Below, one piece after another: positions 45,939-54,647 of a DNA stretch of 64,000 bases. A model generated the notes under the pieces. The model was not told the DNA's origin. It was given only the letters and a program-made list of their open reading frames with translations, and searched no databases. Both the position numbers and the translations under genes were made by a program. This DNA is from Thiospirillum jenense (GTDB lineage: Bacteria; Pseudomonadota; Gammaproteobacteria; Chromatiales; Chromatiaceae). The stretch is from contig NZ_JABVCQ010000002.1 in the NCBI RefSeq assembly GCF_014145225.1, forward strand, positions 97,208-161,207. The letters run 5' to 3'. How positions within the stretch are numbered: the first letter of the stretch is position 1; each line of letters begins with the position of its first letter.

Positions 45939-46382
45939 CTACGCGGTGTTTTCCAACGCCGACTCTGGCACTTCCAGCACATTGCAGCCGGGAAATTGGA
46001 CGTGATACACCACGCCATCTGGGCGGTCACGAATCACGTCCACCACCTCACCCGCCACGCCCGCTTCGACCAGTACCCGCCCGTTGCTGGCGAGCGTGAT
46101 GCGGGCGAGTACCTGCTCGCGGGTTTCAAACTGACTGACCACCCACGGCGCCGTGCCGGGTTGCAACTCAGTTTCACGGCAGCCGATTACGATGTCCTCG
46201 GGCAGAAAATGGACGGCGTAAATCACCTGATCCTGTAAAAAATGCCCCACGTCGCGCACATATCCCAGACTGCCGCGGCGGATCAACAAACTGCCCGTCG
46301 GGCGCCCGGGAAAAGTGCCGTCATTGCGCAGATGCCGCACCACGCGCACCTGTTCGCCGTAATCAAATTGCGGTTGCTGCAT
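45939..46382 (-). CDS. nifZ: Nitrogen fixation protein NifZ
   Basis: NifZ helps form the P-cluster of the nitrogenase MoFe protein. 147 residues with the family pattern: FDYGEQVRVVRHLRNDGTFPG, GSLGYVRDVGHFLQDQVIYAVHFL, the TELQ element, and VEAGVAGEVVDVI. It follows nifW by 29 bases, the usual nifW-nifZ order. No nifHDK in the window, but the pair implies a diazotroph. Confidence 0.93.
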   Translation of the reverse strand: MQQPQFDYGEQVRVVRHLRNDGTFPGRPTGSLLIRRGSLGYVRDVGHFLQDQVIYAVHFLPEDIVIGCRETELQPGTAPWVVSQFETREQVLARITLASNGRVLVEAGVAGEVVDVIRDRPDGVVYHVQFPGCNVLEVPESALENTA

Positions 46383-46411
46383 GATTCAACTCAACTTGCT
46401 ATTAACCTGGA

Positions 46412-46780
46412 TTACTCGGAACGCGACTTGAGCAACTCAGCCACGCTGACATGCACGGCCGCCGGCGGCTGGCGCTGGAACACGCGAAACACCTTTTCAG
46501 TGAGCGCATCCGAGTGGACAAAATCCTCATACGCCGAGCGCAGCAACGCCGCCTCGTGCGAATAACGCGCCGGCGCATCGCCTGACAACGCCCCCGCCGC
46601 CTCAGCCGCCGCCAATGACTCGTGAAACCGTTGCAAAATGTGCAACCGATTGACCTGTACCACCGCCGGGTCAAAGCTGACGCCGTAATGGGTCAAAAAA
46701 TCCTCGGCGCTGACCAACTCCTCCGCCTCGTCGTCATCATCACCGGTTAACGCCAAATTGCGCTGGTCTGGGGTGGACAT
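46412..46780 (-). CDS. nifW: Nitrogenase-stabilizing/protective protein NifW
   Basis: NifW protects or assists maturation of the MoFe protein. From the ATG ending at 46780, with GGAGG upstream, 122 residues. The family core FLTHYGVSFDPAVVQVNRLHILQRFHESL is at about residues 27-55 (motif shown in part by its key words YGVSFDP and NRLHILQRF). An in-frame upstream start that would overlap the hydrolase gene is rejected. Probably co-transcribed with nifZ. Confidence 0.93.
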   Translation of the reverse strand: MSTPDQRNLALTGDDDDEAEELVSAEDFLTHYGVSFDPAVVQVNRLHILQRFHESLAAAEAAGALSGDAPARYSHEAALLRSAYEDFVHSDALTEKVFRVFQRQPPAAVHVSVAELLKSRSE

Positions 46781-46824
46781 AAATAAAACCTCCGTAAAAT
46801 CAACAGTTTTCAGTGCGCGACCGT

Positions 46825-47673
46825 TCAACCCGCCAGCCTCTCACACGAGCGCGTGATGAGCGCCGCGCACTCGGCAATTTCCTGCATCGCCCAAAACGGC
46901 GGCCCCGTCACCACCTGCGCCGTCACCGCCCCGCCCTGCTGCTGCCACTGGTTCACGAGCGCCAGCCGCGGCGCGGTCAAATCGGTCGCATCCTCAGCCA
47001 CCACGTCCAGCCAAATCACCGGTGCCGCGGGCGTGAGTTGACTTAAATCCAACGCGGCAATCGAATCCGCCAAGCGCGCCGTCAGCAAATACCCGCCAAT
47101 TTCAATCGTGTCGCCGCGCTGCCACTGTTGCCATAACGCCGCAACCGTCGTGCGTTCATGCGCACCAGATAAGATGTCCGTCGCCAATTTCACCCGCAAA
47201 AATTGGTTTAAAAATTGCCGCCCGTCCAACACCGGTTGCCACAACAACAGCCGCGGCGCGGGTGACTGGCACTGGCTCGCCAGCACCGCCAACGTCGCGC
47301 CCAACCGCAATCCCCACAACACGCACGGCTGATCCGCCCCCCACCGCTGCGCCAGCCACGCCCGCGCCTGCTGCAAATCGTCTAACCAACGACTGACCTC
47401 CGCGTCGGTCAACTCGCCCGCGCTGTCACCGCAGCCGCTCAAATCGCATTGCAACACGGCATACCCGCTCGCGGCAAAGCTGCGCGCTTGCAGTGCCACC
47501 TGACGCCGTGATTTGTTCATTTCCTCGCCGAACGGGTGCGCGTATAAAATCACGCCCTGCGGCGGTGCGTGACTGGGGAAGGTGTGAATGCAAAATAATT
47601 GCCCGAGAGCGCCAGCAATGAACAGCGCCTCCAGCGTGTAATCGGCCGGTGATGGCGGGGCGGTCGCGGTCAC
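46825..47673 (-). CDS. Alpha/beta hydrolase, exosortase A system-associated type 2
   Basis: 282 residues of alpha/beta-hydrolase fold: VILYAHPFGEEMNKSRR, GYAVLQCDLSGCGDSAGEL, LLLWQPVLDGRQFLNQFLRVKLA. The nucleophile elbow reads WGLRLGA, with Arg where an active hydrolase has Ser; I recall this as usual for the exosortase A-associated hydrolase 2 group. Such genes stand with an acyl carrier protein at the edge of exosortase A/exopolysaccharide loci. Here the ACP gene overlaps it (ATGA, 47670-47673), but no exosortase is in the window. Confidence 0.85.
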   Translation of the reverse strand: MTATAPPSPADYTLEALFIAGALGQLFCIHTFPSHAPPQGVILYAHPFGEEMNKSRRQVALQARSFAASGYAVLQCDLSGCGDSAGELTDAEVSRWLDDLQQARAWLAQRWGADQPCVLWGLRLGATLAVLASQCQSPAPRLLLWQPVLDGRQFLNQFLRVKLATDILSGAHERTTVAALWQQWQRGDTIEIGGYLLTARLADSIAALDLSQLTPAAPVIWLDVVAEDATDLTAPRLALVNQWQQQGGAVTAQVVTGPPFWAMQEIAECAALITRSCERLAG

Positions 47674-47927
47674 GGATGCCCTTGTGCTGCCATAAACGCC
47701 GTCAGATCACCGAGCGTACTGAACGTGGCCGCGCTGATTTCATCCTCAGCGATGGCAAATCCAAAGTGTTCCTCCAGCGCAACAATCAGGCTGGCCACCG
47801 CCAACGAATCCAGTTCCGGCAGCGCCCCCAGCAGTGGCGATTCAGCCGTCAAGTGCGCCCCGCGGCTGCCCAATTGCAACGTGTGAGTCACGACGCGCCG
47901 CACGTCGTCTAGGATGTCAGGTGTCAT
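47670..47927 (-). CDS. Acyl carrier protein (exosortase-A-locus type)
   Basis: About 85 residues from ATG ending at 47927 (MTPDILDDVRRVV); a GAGG lies upstream. The phosphopantetheine site is Ser in LPELDSLAVASLIVALEEHFG. Helical small-ACP length. The longer frame up to 48011 would run into the divergent helicase region and is less likely. Coupled to the hydrolase 2 gene. It may carry an acyl group for exopolysaccharide or lipid synthesis. Confidence 0.85.
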   Translation of the reverse strand: MTPDILDDVRRVVTHTLQLGSRGAHLTAESPLLGALPELDSLAVASLIVALEEHFGFAIAEDEISAATFSTLGDLTAFMAAQGHP

Positions 47928-48067
47928 GCGGTAAAATTGACCTCGTGGTTTGACCAAACGCTGGTCAAGAATCTGCGATGTGCCATGATACCCAAGTTTG
48001 ACCCAGCGCACAGAATTTGCACACCCGCCCGCCGCGGCGGTTTCAATCTAATCAACAGGTTACGACG

Positions 48068-49414
48068 ATGTCAGGATTTGACGATTTTAAATTAACCGCC
48101 CCGCTGCTGCGCGGTTTAGAGCGCGCCGGCTTCGTCACGCCAACGCCGATGCAACAGCAAGTGATCCCAGCCGCGCAGGCGGGCGCAGATTTACTCGTCT
48201 CCGCCGCAACCGGCTCGGGCAAAACGGCGGCATTTTTACTCCCGCTGATGCAGCGATTATTGGCACATCCCGCCCCGCGCAGCGCCACGCGGGCGTTAAT
48301 TCTCGTGCCAACCCGCGAGCTGGCGCAGCAAATCGAGCGACATTTTTTGTTACTAGGTAGCTACACGCGGCTGCAAATTGGCGTCATCACCGGTGGCCCG
48401 CCGCGCAGTCATCAACTCCCGCTGTTGCGTAAAAACCCCGACATCATTGTTGCCACACCCGGGCGGCTACTTGACCATTTACACAACAGCGGCAACGCGC
48501 TCAGTCTGCGCGATCTGGAAATGTTGGTACTCGACGAGGCCGACCGAATGCTCGATCTGGGCTTCGCCGACGACGTGCTGGCCATCGTCAACCGCTGTCA
48601 CACACCGCGCCAAACCTGGTTATTTTCCGCCACTTTACATCACCGCCGCCTGCGCGAATTGATTGACCCGGCGCTGCACCAGCCGCAGGTCATCACCCTC
48701 GACTCACCGCGTCACGGCGGCGGCCATCCCGACATCACGCACCAGTACATTTTAAGCGACAGTGATGCACAAAAGTTGCAACAACTGCGCTGGTTACTGG
48801 GGGAAGCCGACGGGCAATGTCTCGTATTTGTCAACCAGCGCATCCGTGCTGAGTCACTTGGGCAACAGTTGCGTGATAACAACGTGCGCAGCGGTGTGTT
48901 GCACGGCGAACTCGATCAACGCGAACGCAATCGCATCATGGGTTTATTCCAACGTGGCGTGATTGCAACACTGGTGGCGACCGACGTGGCCGCGCGGGGC
49001 TTGGATATTCCAGCGGTGCGGTTGGTGGTCAACTTTGATCCGCCGCGCAGCGGGGATGATTATTTGCACCGCACCGGGCGCACTGGTCGCGCCGGCGCCA
49101 CAGGTGTGGCCATTTCGCTCATTGCCGCGGCTGACTGGAATCGTGCCGACAGCATTGCGCGGTATTTAGCATTAACGCCCGAGTTTCGCGCCCTGCCGGG
49201 GTTGAAAGCGCAGTTCAAAGGTGGCGCCAAACCGAAATCGAAACCTAAATCCAACACTGTTGCGCAAATAAAACAAGCGGACAAACCGCGTGTCAAGGAT
49301 CGCTGGCGGGATCGCAAACAGATTGGCAAACGGCGGCAGCCGAGCGCGACGGCGGTCAACACCGAGGCGGGCTGGCAGCCGCCGCCCAAATCGCCGCGCA
49401 CCGAGCCGCGCTGA
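48068..49414 (+). CDS. DEAD-box ATP-dependent RNA helicase (RhlE/SrmB-like)
   Basis: 448 residues from ATG at 48068 (MSGFDDFKL), preceded by AGGTTACGACG; an upstream 17-codon extension is unlikely. Q-motif GFVTPTPMQQQVIP, Walker A ATGSGKT, PTRELAQQ, TPGRLLDH, DEAD, SAT, FVNQRIRAESL, ATDVAARGLDIP and HRTGRTGRAG are all present. The basic C-terminal tail (KPKSKPKSN, KDRWRDRKQIGKRR) binds RNA. Likely involved in ribosome assembly or mRNA turnover. It is divergent from the acp gene. Confidence 0.93.
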   Translation: MSGFDDFKLTAPLLRGLERAGFVTPTPMQQQVIPAAQAGADLLVSAATGSGKTAAFLLPLMQRLLAHPAPRSATRALILVPTRELAQQIERHFLLLGSYTRLQIGVITGGPPRSHQLPLLRKNPDIIVATPGRLLDHLHNSGNALSLRDLEMLVLDEADRMLDLGFADDVLAIVNRCHTPRQTWLFSATLHHRRLRELIDPALHQPQVITLDSPRHGGGHPDITHQYILSDSDAQKLQQLRWLLGEADGQCLVFVNQRIRAESLGQQLRDNNVRSGVLHGELDQRERNRIMGLFQRGVIATLVATDVAARGLDIPAVRLVVNFDPPRSGDDYLHRTGRTGRAGATGVAISLIAAADWNRADSIARYLALTPEFRALPGLKAQFKGGAKPKSKPKSNTVAQIKQADKPRVKDRWRDRKQIGKRRQPSATAVNTEAGWQPPPKSPRTEPR

Positions 49415-49511
49415 CGGGCGGGCGGCGTTTCGCGCGGTCTTCGTTTGACGCGGTGATAAGAACAAATTAGGATTTGTCATACTTGGCAATCCTAAAATAC
49501 CACCACCGCCC

Positions 49512-50288
49512 ATGTTTATTCTCATCCCGCGTCCAACATTCATTGCCGTTTTATTCACCGCGCTCATCTCCAGCACCGCCGCCGCGCATTTCCAAGAATT
49601 GATTCCGTCTAATGAAATTATCAGCACGCCTAATGAACGTGCGCTGCAATTCACGCTTGATTTTACCCATCCAATGGCACGCGGGCCGGCCATGCCAATG
49701 GCTAAACCTAAACACTTCGGGGTATTGATTGGCAATAGAAAAGTGGATTTAATGGCGCAATTAACTCCAGTGCAATTGAACAATCAACCCGCATTCACCG
49801 CCCAATACACCATTAAACAACCGGGCGATCATCTCTTTTTTGTCGAACCCGCGCCCTATTGGGAACAGGCCGAAGGCGTGATGATTATTCATTACACCAA
49901 AGTCATTGTCAGCGCCTACGGTGAAGAAAGCGGTTGGGATCAACCAATTGGTTTGCCGGTGGAAATCATTCCATTAACCCGCCCTTATGGTTTATGGACG
50001 GGGCATTTAATGCGTGGCGTTGTTCAATACAATGGTCAACCGGCGCCCTTTGCAACGGTCGAAGTGGAATGGCGTAATGATGGTTCTATTACCGCGCCGG
50101 CGGATCCGTTTATAACTCAAGTCATTAAAACTGATGCCAATGGCGTATTCGCATTTACCATGCCCCGCGCTGGCTGGTGGGGATTTGCGGCATTGATTCC
50201 AGTGGAACAATCATTACCCAATCCCGACGGCACATTAGTCCCAGTTGAACTGGGCGGATTATTGTGGGTGCGCACCCGTGATCTTTAA
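49512..50288 (+). CDS. DUF4198-family periplasmic component of a nickel/cobalt ECF transporter (NikK/CbiK-like)
   Basis: 258 residues with a signal peptide ending near TAAAH; His is then the first mature residue. The DUF4198 fold contains FTHPMARGPAMPMAKPKHFGVL, YTIKQPGDHLFFVEPAPYWEQAEG and a final membrane-near GGLLWVRT. In K-M-L-Q-O type uptake systems this protein assists the metal-binding membrane component. It is 16 bases before the CbiM-like gene. Nickel is more likely than cobalt in this arrangement, but the sequence does not decide. Confidence 0.82.
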   Translation: MFILIPRPTFIAVLFTALISSTAAAHFQELIPSNEIISTPNERALQFTLDFTHPMARGPAMPMAKPKHFGVLIGNRKVDLMAQLTPVQLNNQPAFTAQYTIKQPGDHLFFVEPAPYWEQAEGVMIIHYTKVIVSAYGEESGWDQPIGLPVEIIPLTRPYGLWTGHLMRGVVQYNGQPAPFATVEVEWRNDGSITAPADPFITQVIKTDANGVFAFTMPRAGWWGFAALIPVEQSLPNPDGTLVPVELGGLLWVRTRDL

Positions 50289-50304
50289 TTGAGTAGCGTT
50301 GAAT

Positions 50305-50919
50305 ATGGCACATTTACCAGACGGCATTTTAATTGCACCGTTGTTAATCACTGGCGGCGGCGTTGCACTTGGGTTATTAACCTACAGCATTAAACACTTG
50401 ACCGACGAACAATTGCCACAAACCGCCGTTTTATCAGCCGCATTTTTCGTGGTTTCATTAATTAACATCCCACTCGGCCCGAGCAGTGTTCATTTACTAC
50501 TCAACGGGTTAATTGGCGTAATTCTTGGCTGGGCAGCCGTGCCAGCGTTATTCATCGCATTATTATTGCAATTAGTTTTTTTCGGTCACGGCGGCGTCAC
50601 CACGCTGGGAATCAACTTACTTAACATGGCACTGCCGGCGCTCATCTGCGCGGGTTTATTTCGGTTATTCATTCCTCGCCGTCCACCATTATTCTGGCTC
50701 GGCGCCGTGATTGGCGCACTCGGTATTATAATGACCAGTGCATTCGTCGCGGGTGAATTGATTTTAAGCGGGCAAGCCTTTTTACCCACCGCGCAACTCT
50801 TGTTAATAACCGCATTACCATTAGCCGTGATTGAAGCAGTCGTGACCGGCGCCGCCTTACGCTTTATTCATCAAATAGAACCGCAATTATTACCACGCAC
50901 CGTGCTGCATCAGGTTTAA
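50305..50919 (+). CDS. cbiM: Nickel/cobalt ECF transporter substrate-binding membrane protein (CbiM/NikM-like)
   Basis: The S-component that captures the metal. Start ATG at 50305 gives MAHLPDGIL; the N-terminal amine and early His are metal ligands in this family, so the position of this start matters and the upstream TTG at 50299 is rejected. Six to seven membrane helices in 204 residues, with SSVHLLLNGLIGVILGW and FFGHGGVTTLGINLLNMALPA as family blocks (His residues in both). The Q and O energising subunits are not encoded next to it. Confidence 0.9.
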   Translation: MAHLPDGILIAPLLITGGGVALGLLTYSIKHLTDEQLPQTAVLSAAFFVVSLINIPLGPSSVHLLLNGLIGVILGWAAVPALFIALLLQLVFFGHGGVTTLGINLLNMALPALICAGLFRLFIPRRPPLFWLGAVIGALGIIMTSAFVAGELILSGQAFLPTAQLLLITALPLAVIEAVVTGAALRFIHQIEPQLLPRTVLHQV

Positions 50920-50921
50920 TC

Positions 50922-51512
50922 ATGTTTCAAGCCTCGCGTTATTGCGCGCTGCTTGGTTGTATGGCAGTCATTTATGCAACGCCAAGTGAAGCGCATCAAT
51001 TAAAAGTATTTGCTACTGCCATTGGTCAGGAGATTGACGGACGTGCTTATTTTGCGAATGGCGCAGCCGCAAGTGGCGCGCACATTATCATTAGCGATCA
51101 GGCGGGTAAGCAATTGACACAATTACAACCGGATGCGGCGGGGCAATTCCATTATCACGCACCTGCGGCAATGGATTTGCGAATAATTGCCGACAGTGGC
51201 GATGGGCATCGGGCGGAATGGTTAATCACGGCGGCTGAATTGAGCGCGCCCGCAGACACGTCATCGCCAATGGTTTTCACCGCGCCGACAGCATTACCAA
51301 CGCCACCAGTGATGGCGAATCAACTTGATCCGATGTTAATTGCCGCAATTGAAGAAGCGGTGGCGCGCCGTATTAACCCGCTGCGAGTGGAATTGCAGCA
51401 CTCCATCGAGCGATTGCGCTTGAATGATATTTTAGCGGGAATTGGCTATATTGTCGGGGTAACGGGGTATTTCGCGTGGTGGCGGCGGCGGCGTGACACG
51501 TCAATTAAATGA
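50922..51512 (+). CDS. NikL/CbiL-like membrane component of the same transporter
   Basis: 196 residues starting two bases behind the CbiM-like stop. Signal peptide to about PSEAHQ, a carboxypeptidase-regulatory-like beta domain (GRAYFANGAAASGAHIII, AGQFHYHAP), a Pro/Thr-rich linker, a helical segment with ARRINPLRVELQHSIERLRL, and a C-terminal membrane helix (DILAGIGYIVGVTGYFAWW) with a basic tail. This layout is that of the L subunit of K-M-L nickel systems. Confidence 0.82.
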   Translation: MFQASRYCALLGCMAVIYATPSEAHQLKVFATAIGQEIDGRAYFANGAAASGAHIIISDQAGKQLTQLQPDAAGQFHYHAPAAMDLRIIADSGDGHRAEWLITAAELSAPADTSSPMVFTAPTALPTPPVMANQLDPMLIAAIEEAVARRINPLRVELQHSIERLRLNDILAGIGYIVGVTGYFAWWRRRRDTSIK

Positions 51513-51674
51513 CGGGGCGCAAATGATGATGGCCGTTACGACAGTTGACGCAGCAATCGGTTGATTCTTAACCAAATATGTTCTGCGTCAACTGCAATTA
51601 AACACGATTGAATTTGATTCAAAACGCTGCGCTATTTTTAATTCAAGTTATGGCGAAGCGTAATGAAACAGCGA

Positions 51675-52268
51675 TTAACGTCCATAATGGTACGGCGGTA
51701 ACGGTGCATTATGTGGCATCCACGACGGTTGCGGACGGAAATACATTACCGGCGGCGGTGCTTGCATTTGGAATTGTGGCGTCACGGCGACGGGCGGCGG
51801 CGCCGCGGGCGTTTCTACCACAACTGTCGTTGGTTGAGGCTTCTCTACCACTGGCGCAGATTGTGGTGCAGGTACAACGGGTAACACTGGAATAGTCGGC
51901 CGTGCTTGACCTGGCGCGGGTGCAAACGGCAACGGTTGTGGTGGAGATGTCACAACTACGGGCGCCGCTGGGGGTGGGGGCGGCGCCGCAACTGGTGCTG
52001 CTGCCACAGGTGTAGCCGCCGGCGCAACAGGTGCTGCGAGTGGCGGCGCATTCGGATCCAGCGCGACATGACCAATGGGCGCTAATCGGTCGGCAATGGT
52101 TTCATTTGATGTGGCTGAATGCGTTGCTTTATAAGGATCGCCGAGAACGTAAATTAGCCCTAATAAGGATAATAAAATAATCGCGGTGATTGCAGCAGCG
52201 CCCAAGTCAATAGCGCCCTGTTGCGTAGCGGTACTCGCACGAGTACGTTGGGTGAATGAATGATTCAT
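51675..52268 (-). CDS. Proline/alanine-rich single-pass membrane protein
   Basis: 197 residues from ATG ending at 52268, with GAGGAGG in front. One membrane helix (~20-42, AIDLGAAAITAIILLSLLGLIYVL) and a long low-complexity Pro/Ala/Val tail (PVAPAATPVAAAP, APPPPPAAPVV) ending in YFRPQPSWMPHNAPLPPYHYGR-like sequence. Such tails span the periplasm or bind peptidoglycan or other proteins; there is no family assignment. The opposite-strand frame over 51608-51895 is a shadow. Confidence 0.7.
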   Translation of the reverse strand: MNHSFTQRTRASTATQQGAIDLGAAAITAIILLSLLGLIYVLGDPYKATHSATSNETIADRLAPIGHVALDPNAPPLAAPVAPAATPVAAAPVAAPPPPPAAPVVVTSPPQPLPFAPAPGQARPTIPVLPVVPAPQSAPVVEKPQPTTVVVETPAAPPPVAVTPQFQMQAPPPVMYFRPQPSWMPHNAPLPPYHYGR

Positions 52269-52345
52269 TGTTGAATGCCTCCTCAGTTTGGTTGTTATTA
52301 ACACAAATAGCCCTCTAACCTTGTCTTAGTTTAAGACATTACGCA

Positions 52346-52930
52346 TCACCGGCCTAGGGGGGATATGCCAATAAGCCAGGTGTGTAACCCGAATAGAAAG
52401 ACGATGTAAATCAATAATCCGCCGCTAATGGCAATCACATCATTCCAACGGCCAGCCGGCGCACCGCTAATGGGCGCGACAGTTGTGCGGCGTTTGATTG
52501 AAATACGATCTGCCACCGCCCAAATTAAAAACCCGCCAAAAAGTAATACATCTGCTAAGGTGCCATTGGCTAATAAATGCGCCAATGCCCAAATTTTTAC
52601 TGCCATTAATGTCGGGTGTTGCACGGCTGTTTGAATACGTCCGGGCAAATAGGTGGCAAATAACAATGGGAATATTGGTAGCAGCAGTAATAATGAGAAA
52701 TGGCGCATCCATACCGGTGATTCATAAATGAGTAGCGTATTAGTGCTGTCTCTCACATCGCTATAGCCCGTGCCAATCATAATTAAACCAGCCAGCGCAA
52801 CGAGGCTGTACAATCCTTGCCAACCGTTGAATCCAATACGGCGAATGATCGTGTCCCGCAGGGTTGGTCGGATCATGTTGATTGAATGTGTTCCAAGAAA
52901 TAAAATCAAGCCGACAATCAGTATTGACAT
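52346..52930 (-). CDS. nnrU: NnrU-family membrane protein
   Basis: 194 residues, five to six membrane helices. Family features: FLGTHSINM near the start, GFNGWQGLYSLVALAGLIMIGTGY, a PVWMRH element, and the late HPTLMAVKIWALAHLLANGTLADVLLFGGFLIWAV block. NnrU proteins were named for association with nitrite/nitric oxide reduction in Rhodobacter, but many members occur without denitrification genes, as here. Role uncertain; possibly haem- or isoprenoid-linked. Confidence 0.9.
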   Translation of the reverse strand: MSILIVGLILFLGTHSINMIRPTLRDTIIRRIGFNGWQGLYSLVALAGLIMIGTGYSDVRDSTNTLLIYESPVWMRHFSLLLLLPIFPLLFATYLPGRIQTAVQHPTLMAVKIWALAHLLANGTLADVLLFGGFLIWAVADRISIKRRTTVAPISGAPAGRWNDVIAISGGLLIYIVFLFGLHTWLIGISPLGR

Positions 52931-53017
52931 TTAACACCTCTCAATTTGATCGGTTTCATCTTTGTGATCTTTCATTAAATTAATGATGTAGTTGTAACAA
53001 ATAATGGTTAATGAAAG

Positions 53018-53464
53018 TCACCGTGTGTCACGCCAGCGTGTAAAGTGTTCCGCAAATAAAGTTTCTAACTCTGTAATCACGTCATGTGCGGCGCGTCCCT
53101 GCAATAAATGCGCTGACATTAATAATGAAGTATCATTCAATAATGCGGCGGCATCGAGCATCGGATATTGCCGCCGTAATCGCTTAATTGCTGCTAATAC
53201 CGTTTCATTTTCTGGACGAGGGTTTAATTGCAGGGTGGATTCTGACGATGCGGTAATCATTCCAGTCGCATTCAATTCATCACTCGACAGAGTGCCTGCC
53301 ACTTCGGCGCTGGTGCAATTGGTTTTCATCGCATCTGTATGACGTGCAAATAGAAATTCGGCAAAACTTTTCAAGGTTTCTTGCTGCGCTGGTGGTAATT
53401 TACGAAAGGTACGCAATAATTGACGTTCGTTAGTTTTATTGCCAAAATTTTGTTGATTAAACAT
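53018..53464 (-). CDS. Small hypothetical protein
   Basis: 148 residues, cytoplasmic, mainly helical. The N-terminal FRKLPPAQQETLKSFAEFLFAR recalls the short helical element of DUF2281-like or antitoxin-like proteins; the C-terminal half (AAIKRLRRQYPMLDAAALLNDTSLLMSAHLLQGRAAHDVITELETLF) is a helical pair. Similar small proteins are common in purple sulfur bacteria, but I know no function. It is 36 bases behind the LysR gene in the same direction and may be co-transcribed. Confidence 0.7.
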   Translation of the reverse strand: MFNQQNFGNKTNERQLLRTFRKLPPAQQETLKSFAEFLFARHTDAMKTNCTSAEVAGTLSSDELNATGMITASSESTLQLNPRPENETVLAAIKRLRRQYPMLDAAALLNDTSLLMSAHLLQGRAAHDVITELETLFAEHFTRWRDTR

Positions 53465-53500
53465 CAGCTAGTCGGTAAGCGTCATAATGAAATGGTGTGG

Positions 53501-54406
53501 TTACAATTGATCGTGTTTTTTGCAATAGCTACGCGCAAAATTGAGCAATTCTTGCATAACCCGTAATTTAAACTTCTGCCGTTGATGCACAAAAGAAAAC
53601 GGGCGGTATAGTGGCGGCTCTAGTGGAATGGTGACTAATGTACCCAATTTTAATTCTTTTTGCACGGTTGCCAGCGATACAATTGACACGCCCATATTGG
53701 CTTCGACGGCGCATTTTACTGCCTCGGGGCTGCCTAATTCCATTGCAATTTTTAATGACGAGCGAGCAGTTGGTAATTGTTCTAGATAGGTGTTAATGAC
53801 TTCGCGAGTGCCTGAGCCTTCTTCTCGACAAATAAATGGGAAGGCTAAAACCTGCTCAATGGTAATGGTGTCTAATGCGGCTAATGGATGCGTCGGCGGG
53901 GCAATAGCGACTAATTGATCGCGTTTACAATGCTCGACAACTAGATTTTTATTTGCAACGGCGGATTCAACAACGCCCAAGTCAATGCTATTATTTTCTA
54001 CCATTGATACAATACCGTCGCTATTAGAAACGCGGAGATGTATTTCAACTTCTGGATAGCGCCGTTTGAAATCACCCAAAAGGGTCGGCAGCATATATTC
54101 GGCAATGGTGGTGCTGGCACCAATGGTTAGGGTGCCGTTAATAGACCCCGTGATTTCACGCACGGCATTTTCCATTTCGGCATACAGGTCAAAAATACGG
54201 TCGGAGAATTCAAATAGTTTTTGACCGGCCTCCGTTAATGTAATGCGATTGTGGGTGCGATCAAATAGTCGCGTATTAAAATATTCTTCTAATTGGCGAA
54301 TTTGAAATGTCACTGCTGGCTGAGTCATGTGCAGCGTTTCGGCTGCTTTGGTGAAACTCAGCAACCGCGCAACGGTATGAAAAACCTGTAATCTACGGTC
54401 AGCCAT
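53501..54406 (-). CDS. LysR-family transcriptional regulator (CbbR/CysB-like)
   Basis: 301 residues. The N-terminal winged helix reads LQVFHTVARLLSFTKAAETLHMTQPAVTFQIRQLEEYFNTRLF, shown here by its key parts SFTKAAETL and QPAVTFQIRQLE. The effector domain has GASTTIAEYMLPTLLGDFKRRYPEV and CREEGSGTREVI, seen in regulators of the CbbR group and in selenium/sulfur-associated LysR proteins. Its position behind tusA-dsrE2 suggests control of sulfur or carbon genes, but a terminator separates them. Target unknown. Confidence 0.88.
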   Translation of the reverse strand: MADRRLQVFHTVARLLSFTKAAETLHMTQPAVTFQIRQLEEYFNTRLFDRTHNRITLTEAGQKLFEFSDRIFDLYAEMENAVREITGSINGTLTIGASTTIAEYMLPTLLGDFKRRYPEVEIHLRVSNSDGIVSMVENNSIDLGVVESAVANKNLVVEHCKRDQLVAIAPPTHPLAALDTITIEQVLAFPFICREEGSGTREVINTYLEQLPTARSSLKIAMELGSPEAVKCAVEANMGVSIVSLATVQKELKLGTLVTIPLEPPLYRPFSFVHQRQKFKLRVMQELLNFARSYCKKHDQL

Positions 54407-54581
54407 GCAATGACCTCGCTACCCAAAAGTGGACGCCAGTGTGTGAAGGTGACGTGCTTAACATGCTGTTTTACTGAGGAAATTAATTATAACGACGGCT
54501 GTGCTATAACTGCCTTTGAACATTAAAATGCAGGTGATTCCGGTATTGAATGTTCTGCAAAATAATAGATAACAAGAAACA

Positions 54582-54618
54582 AAAACCGCCCAGTGATAAT
54601 ACTCAAATGGGCGGTTTT
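54582..54618 (-). terminator. Bidirectional intrinsic terminator
   Basis: AAAACCGCCCA (54582-54592) pairs perfectly with TGGGCGGTTTT (54608-54618), loop 15 bases. With A-rich DNA on one side and T-rich on the other it can stop transcripts from either strand; on the minus strand it ends the tusA-dsrE2 transcript before the LysR gene. Confidence 0.85.
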
Positions 54619-54647
54619 ATTTAACACGTTAAATGCTCATTGAGTGA

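Noticed and set aside
51608..51895. Plus-strand frame overlapping the proline-rich protein
   Set aside because: The minus-strand gene has a GAGGAGG site, a membrane helix and a continuous frame; the plus frame is its mirror.
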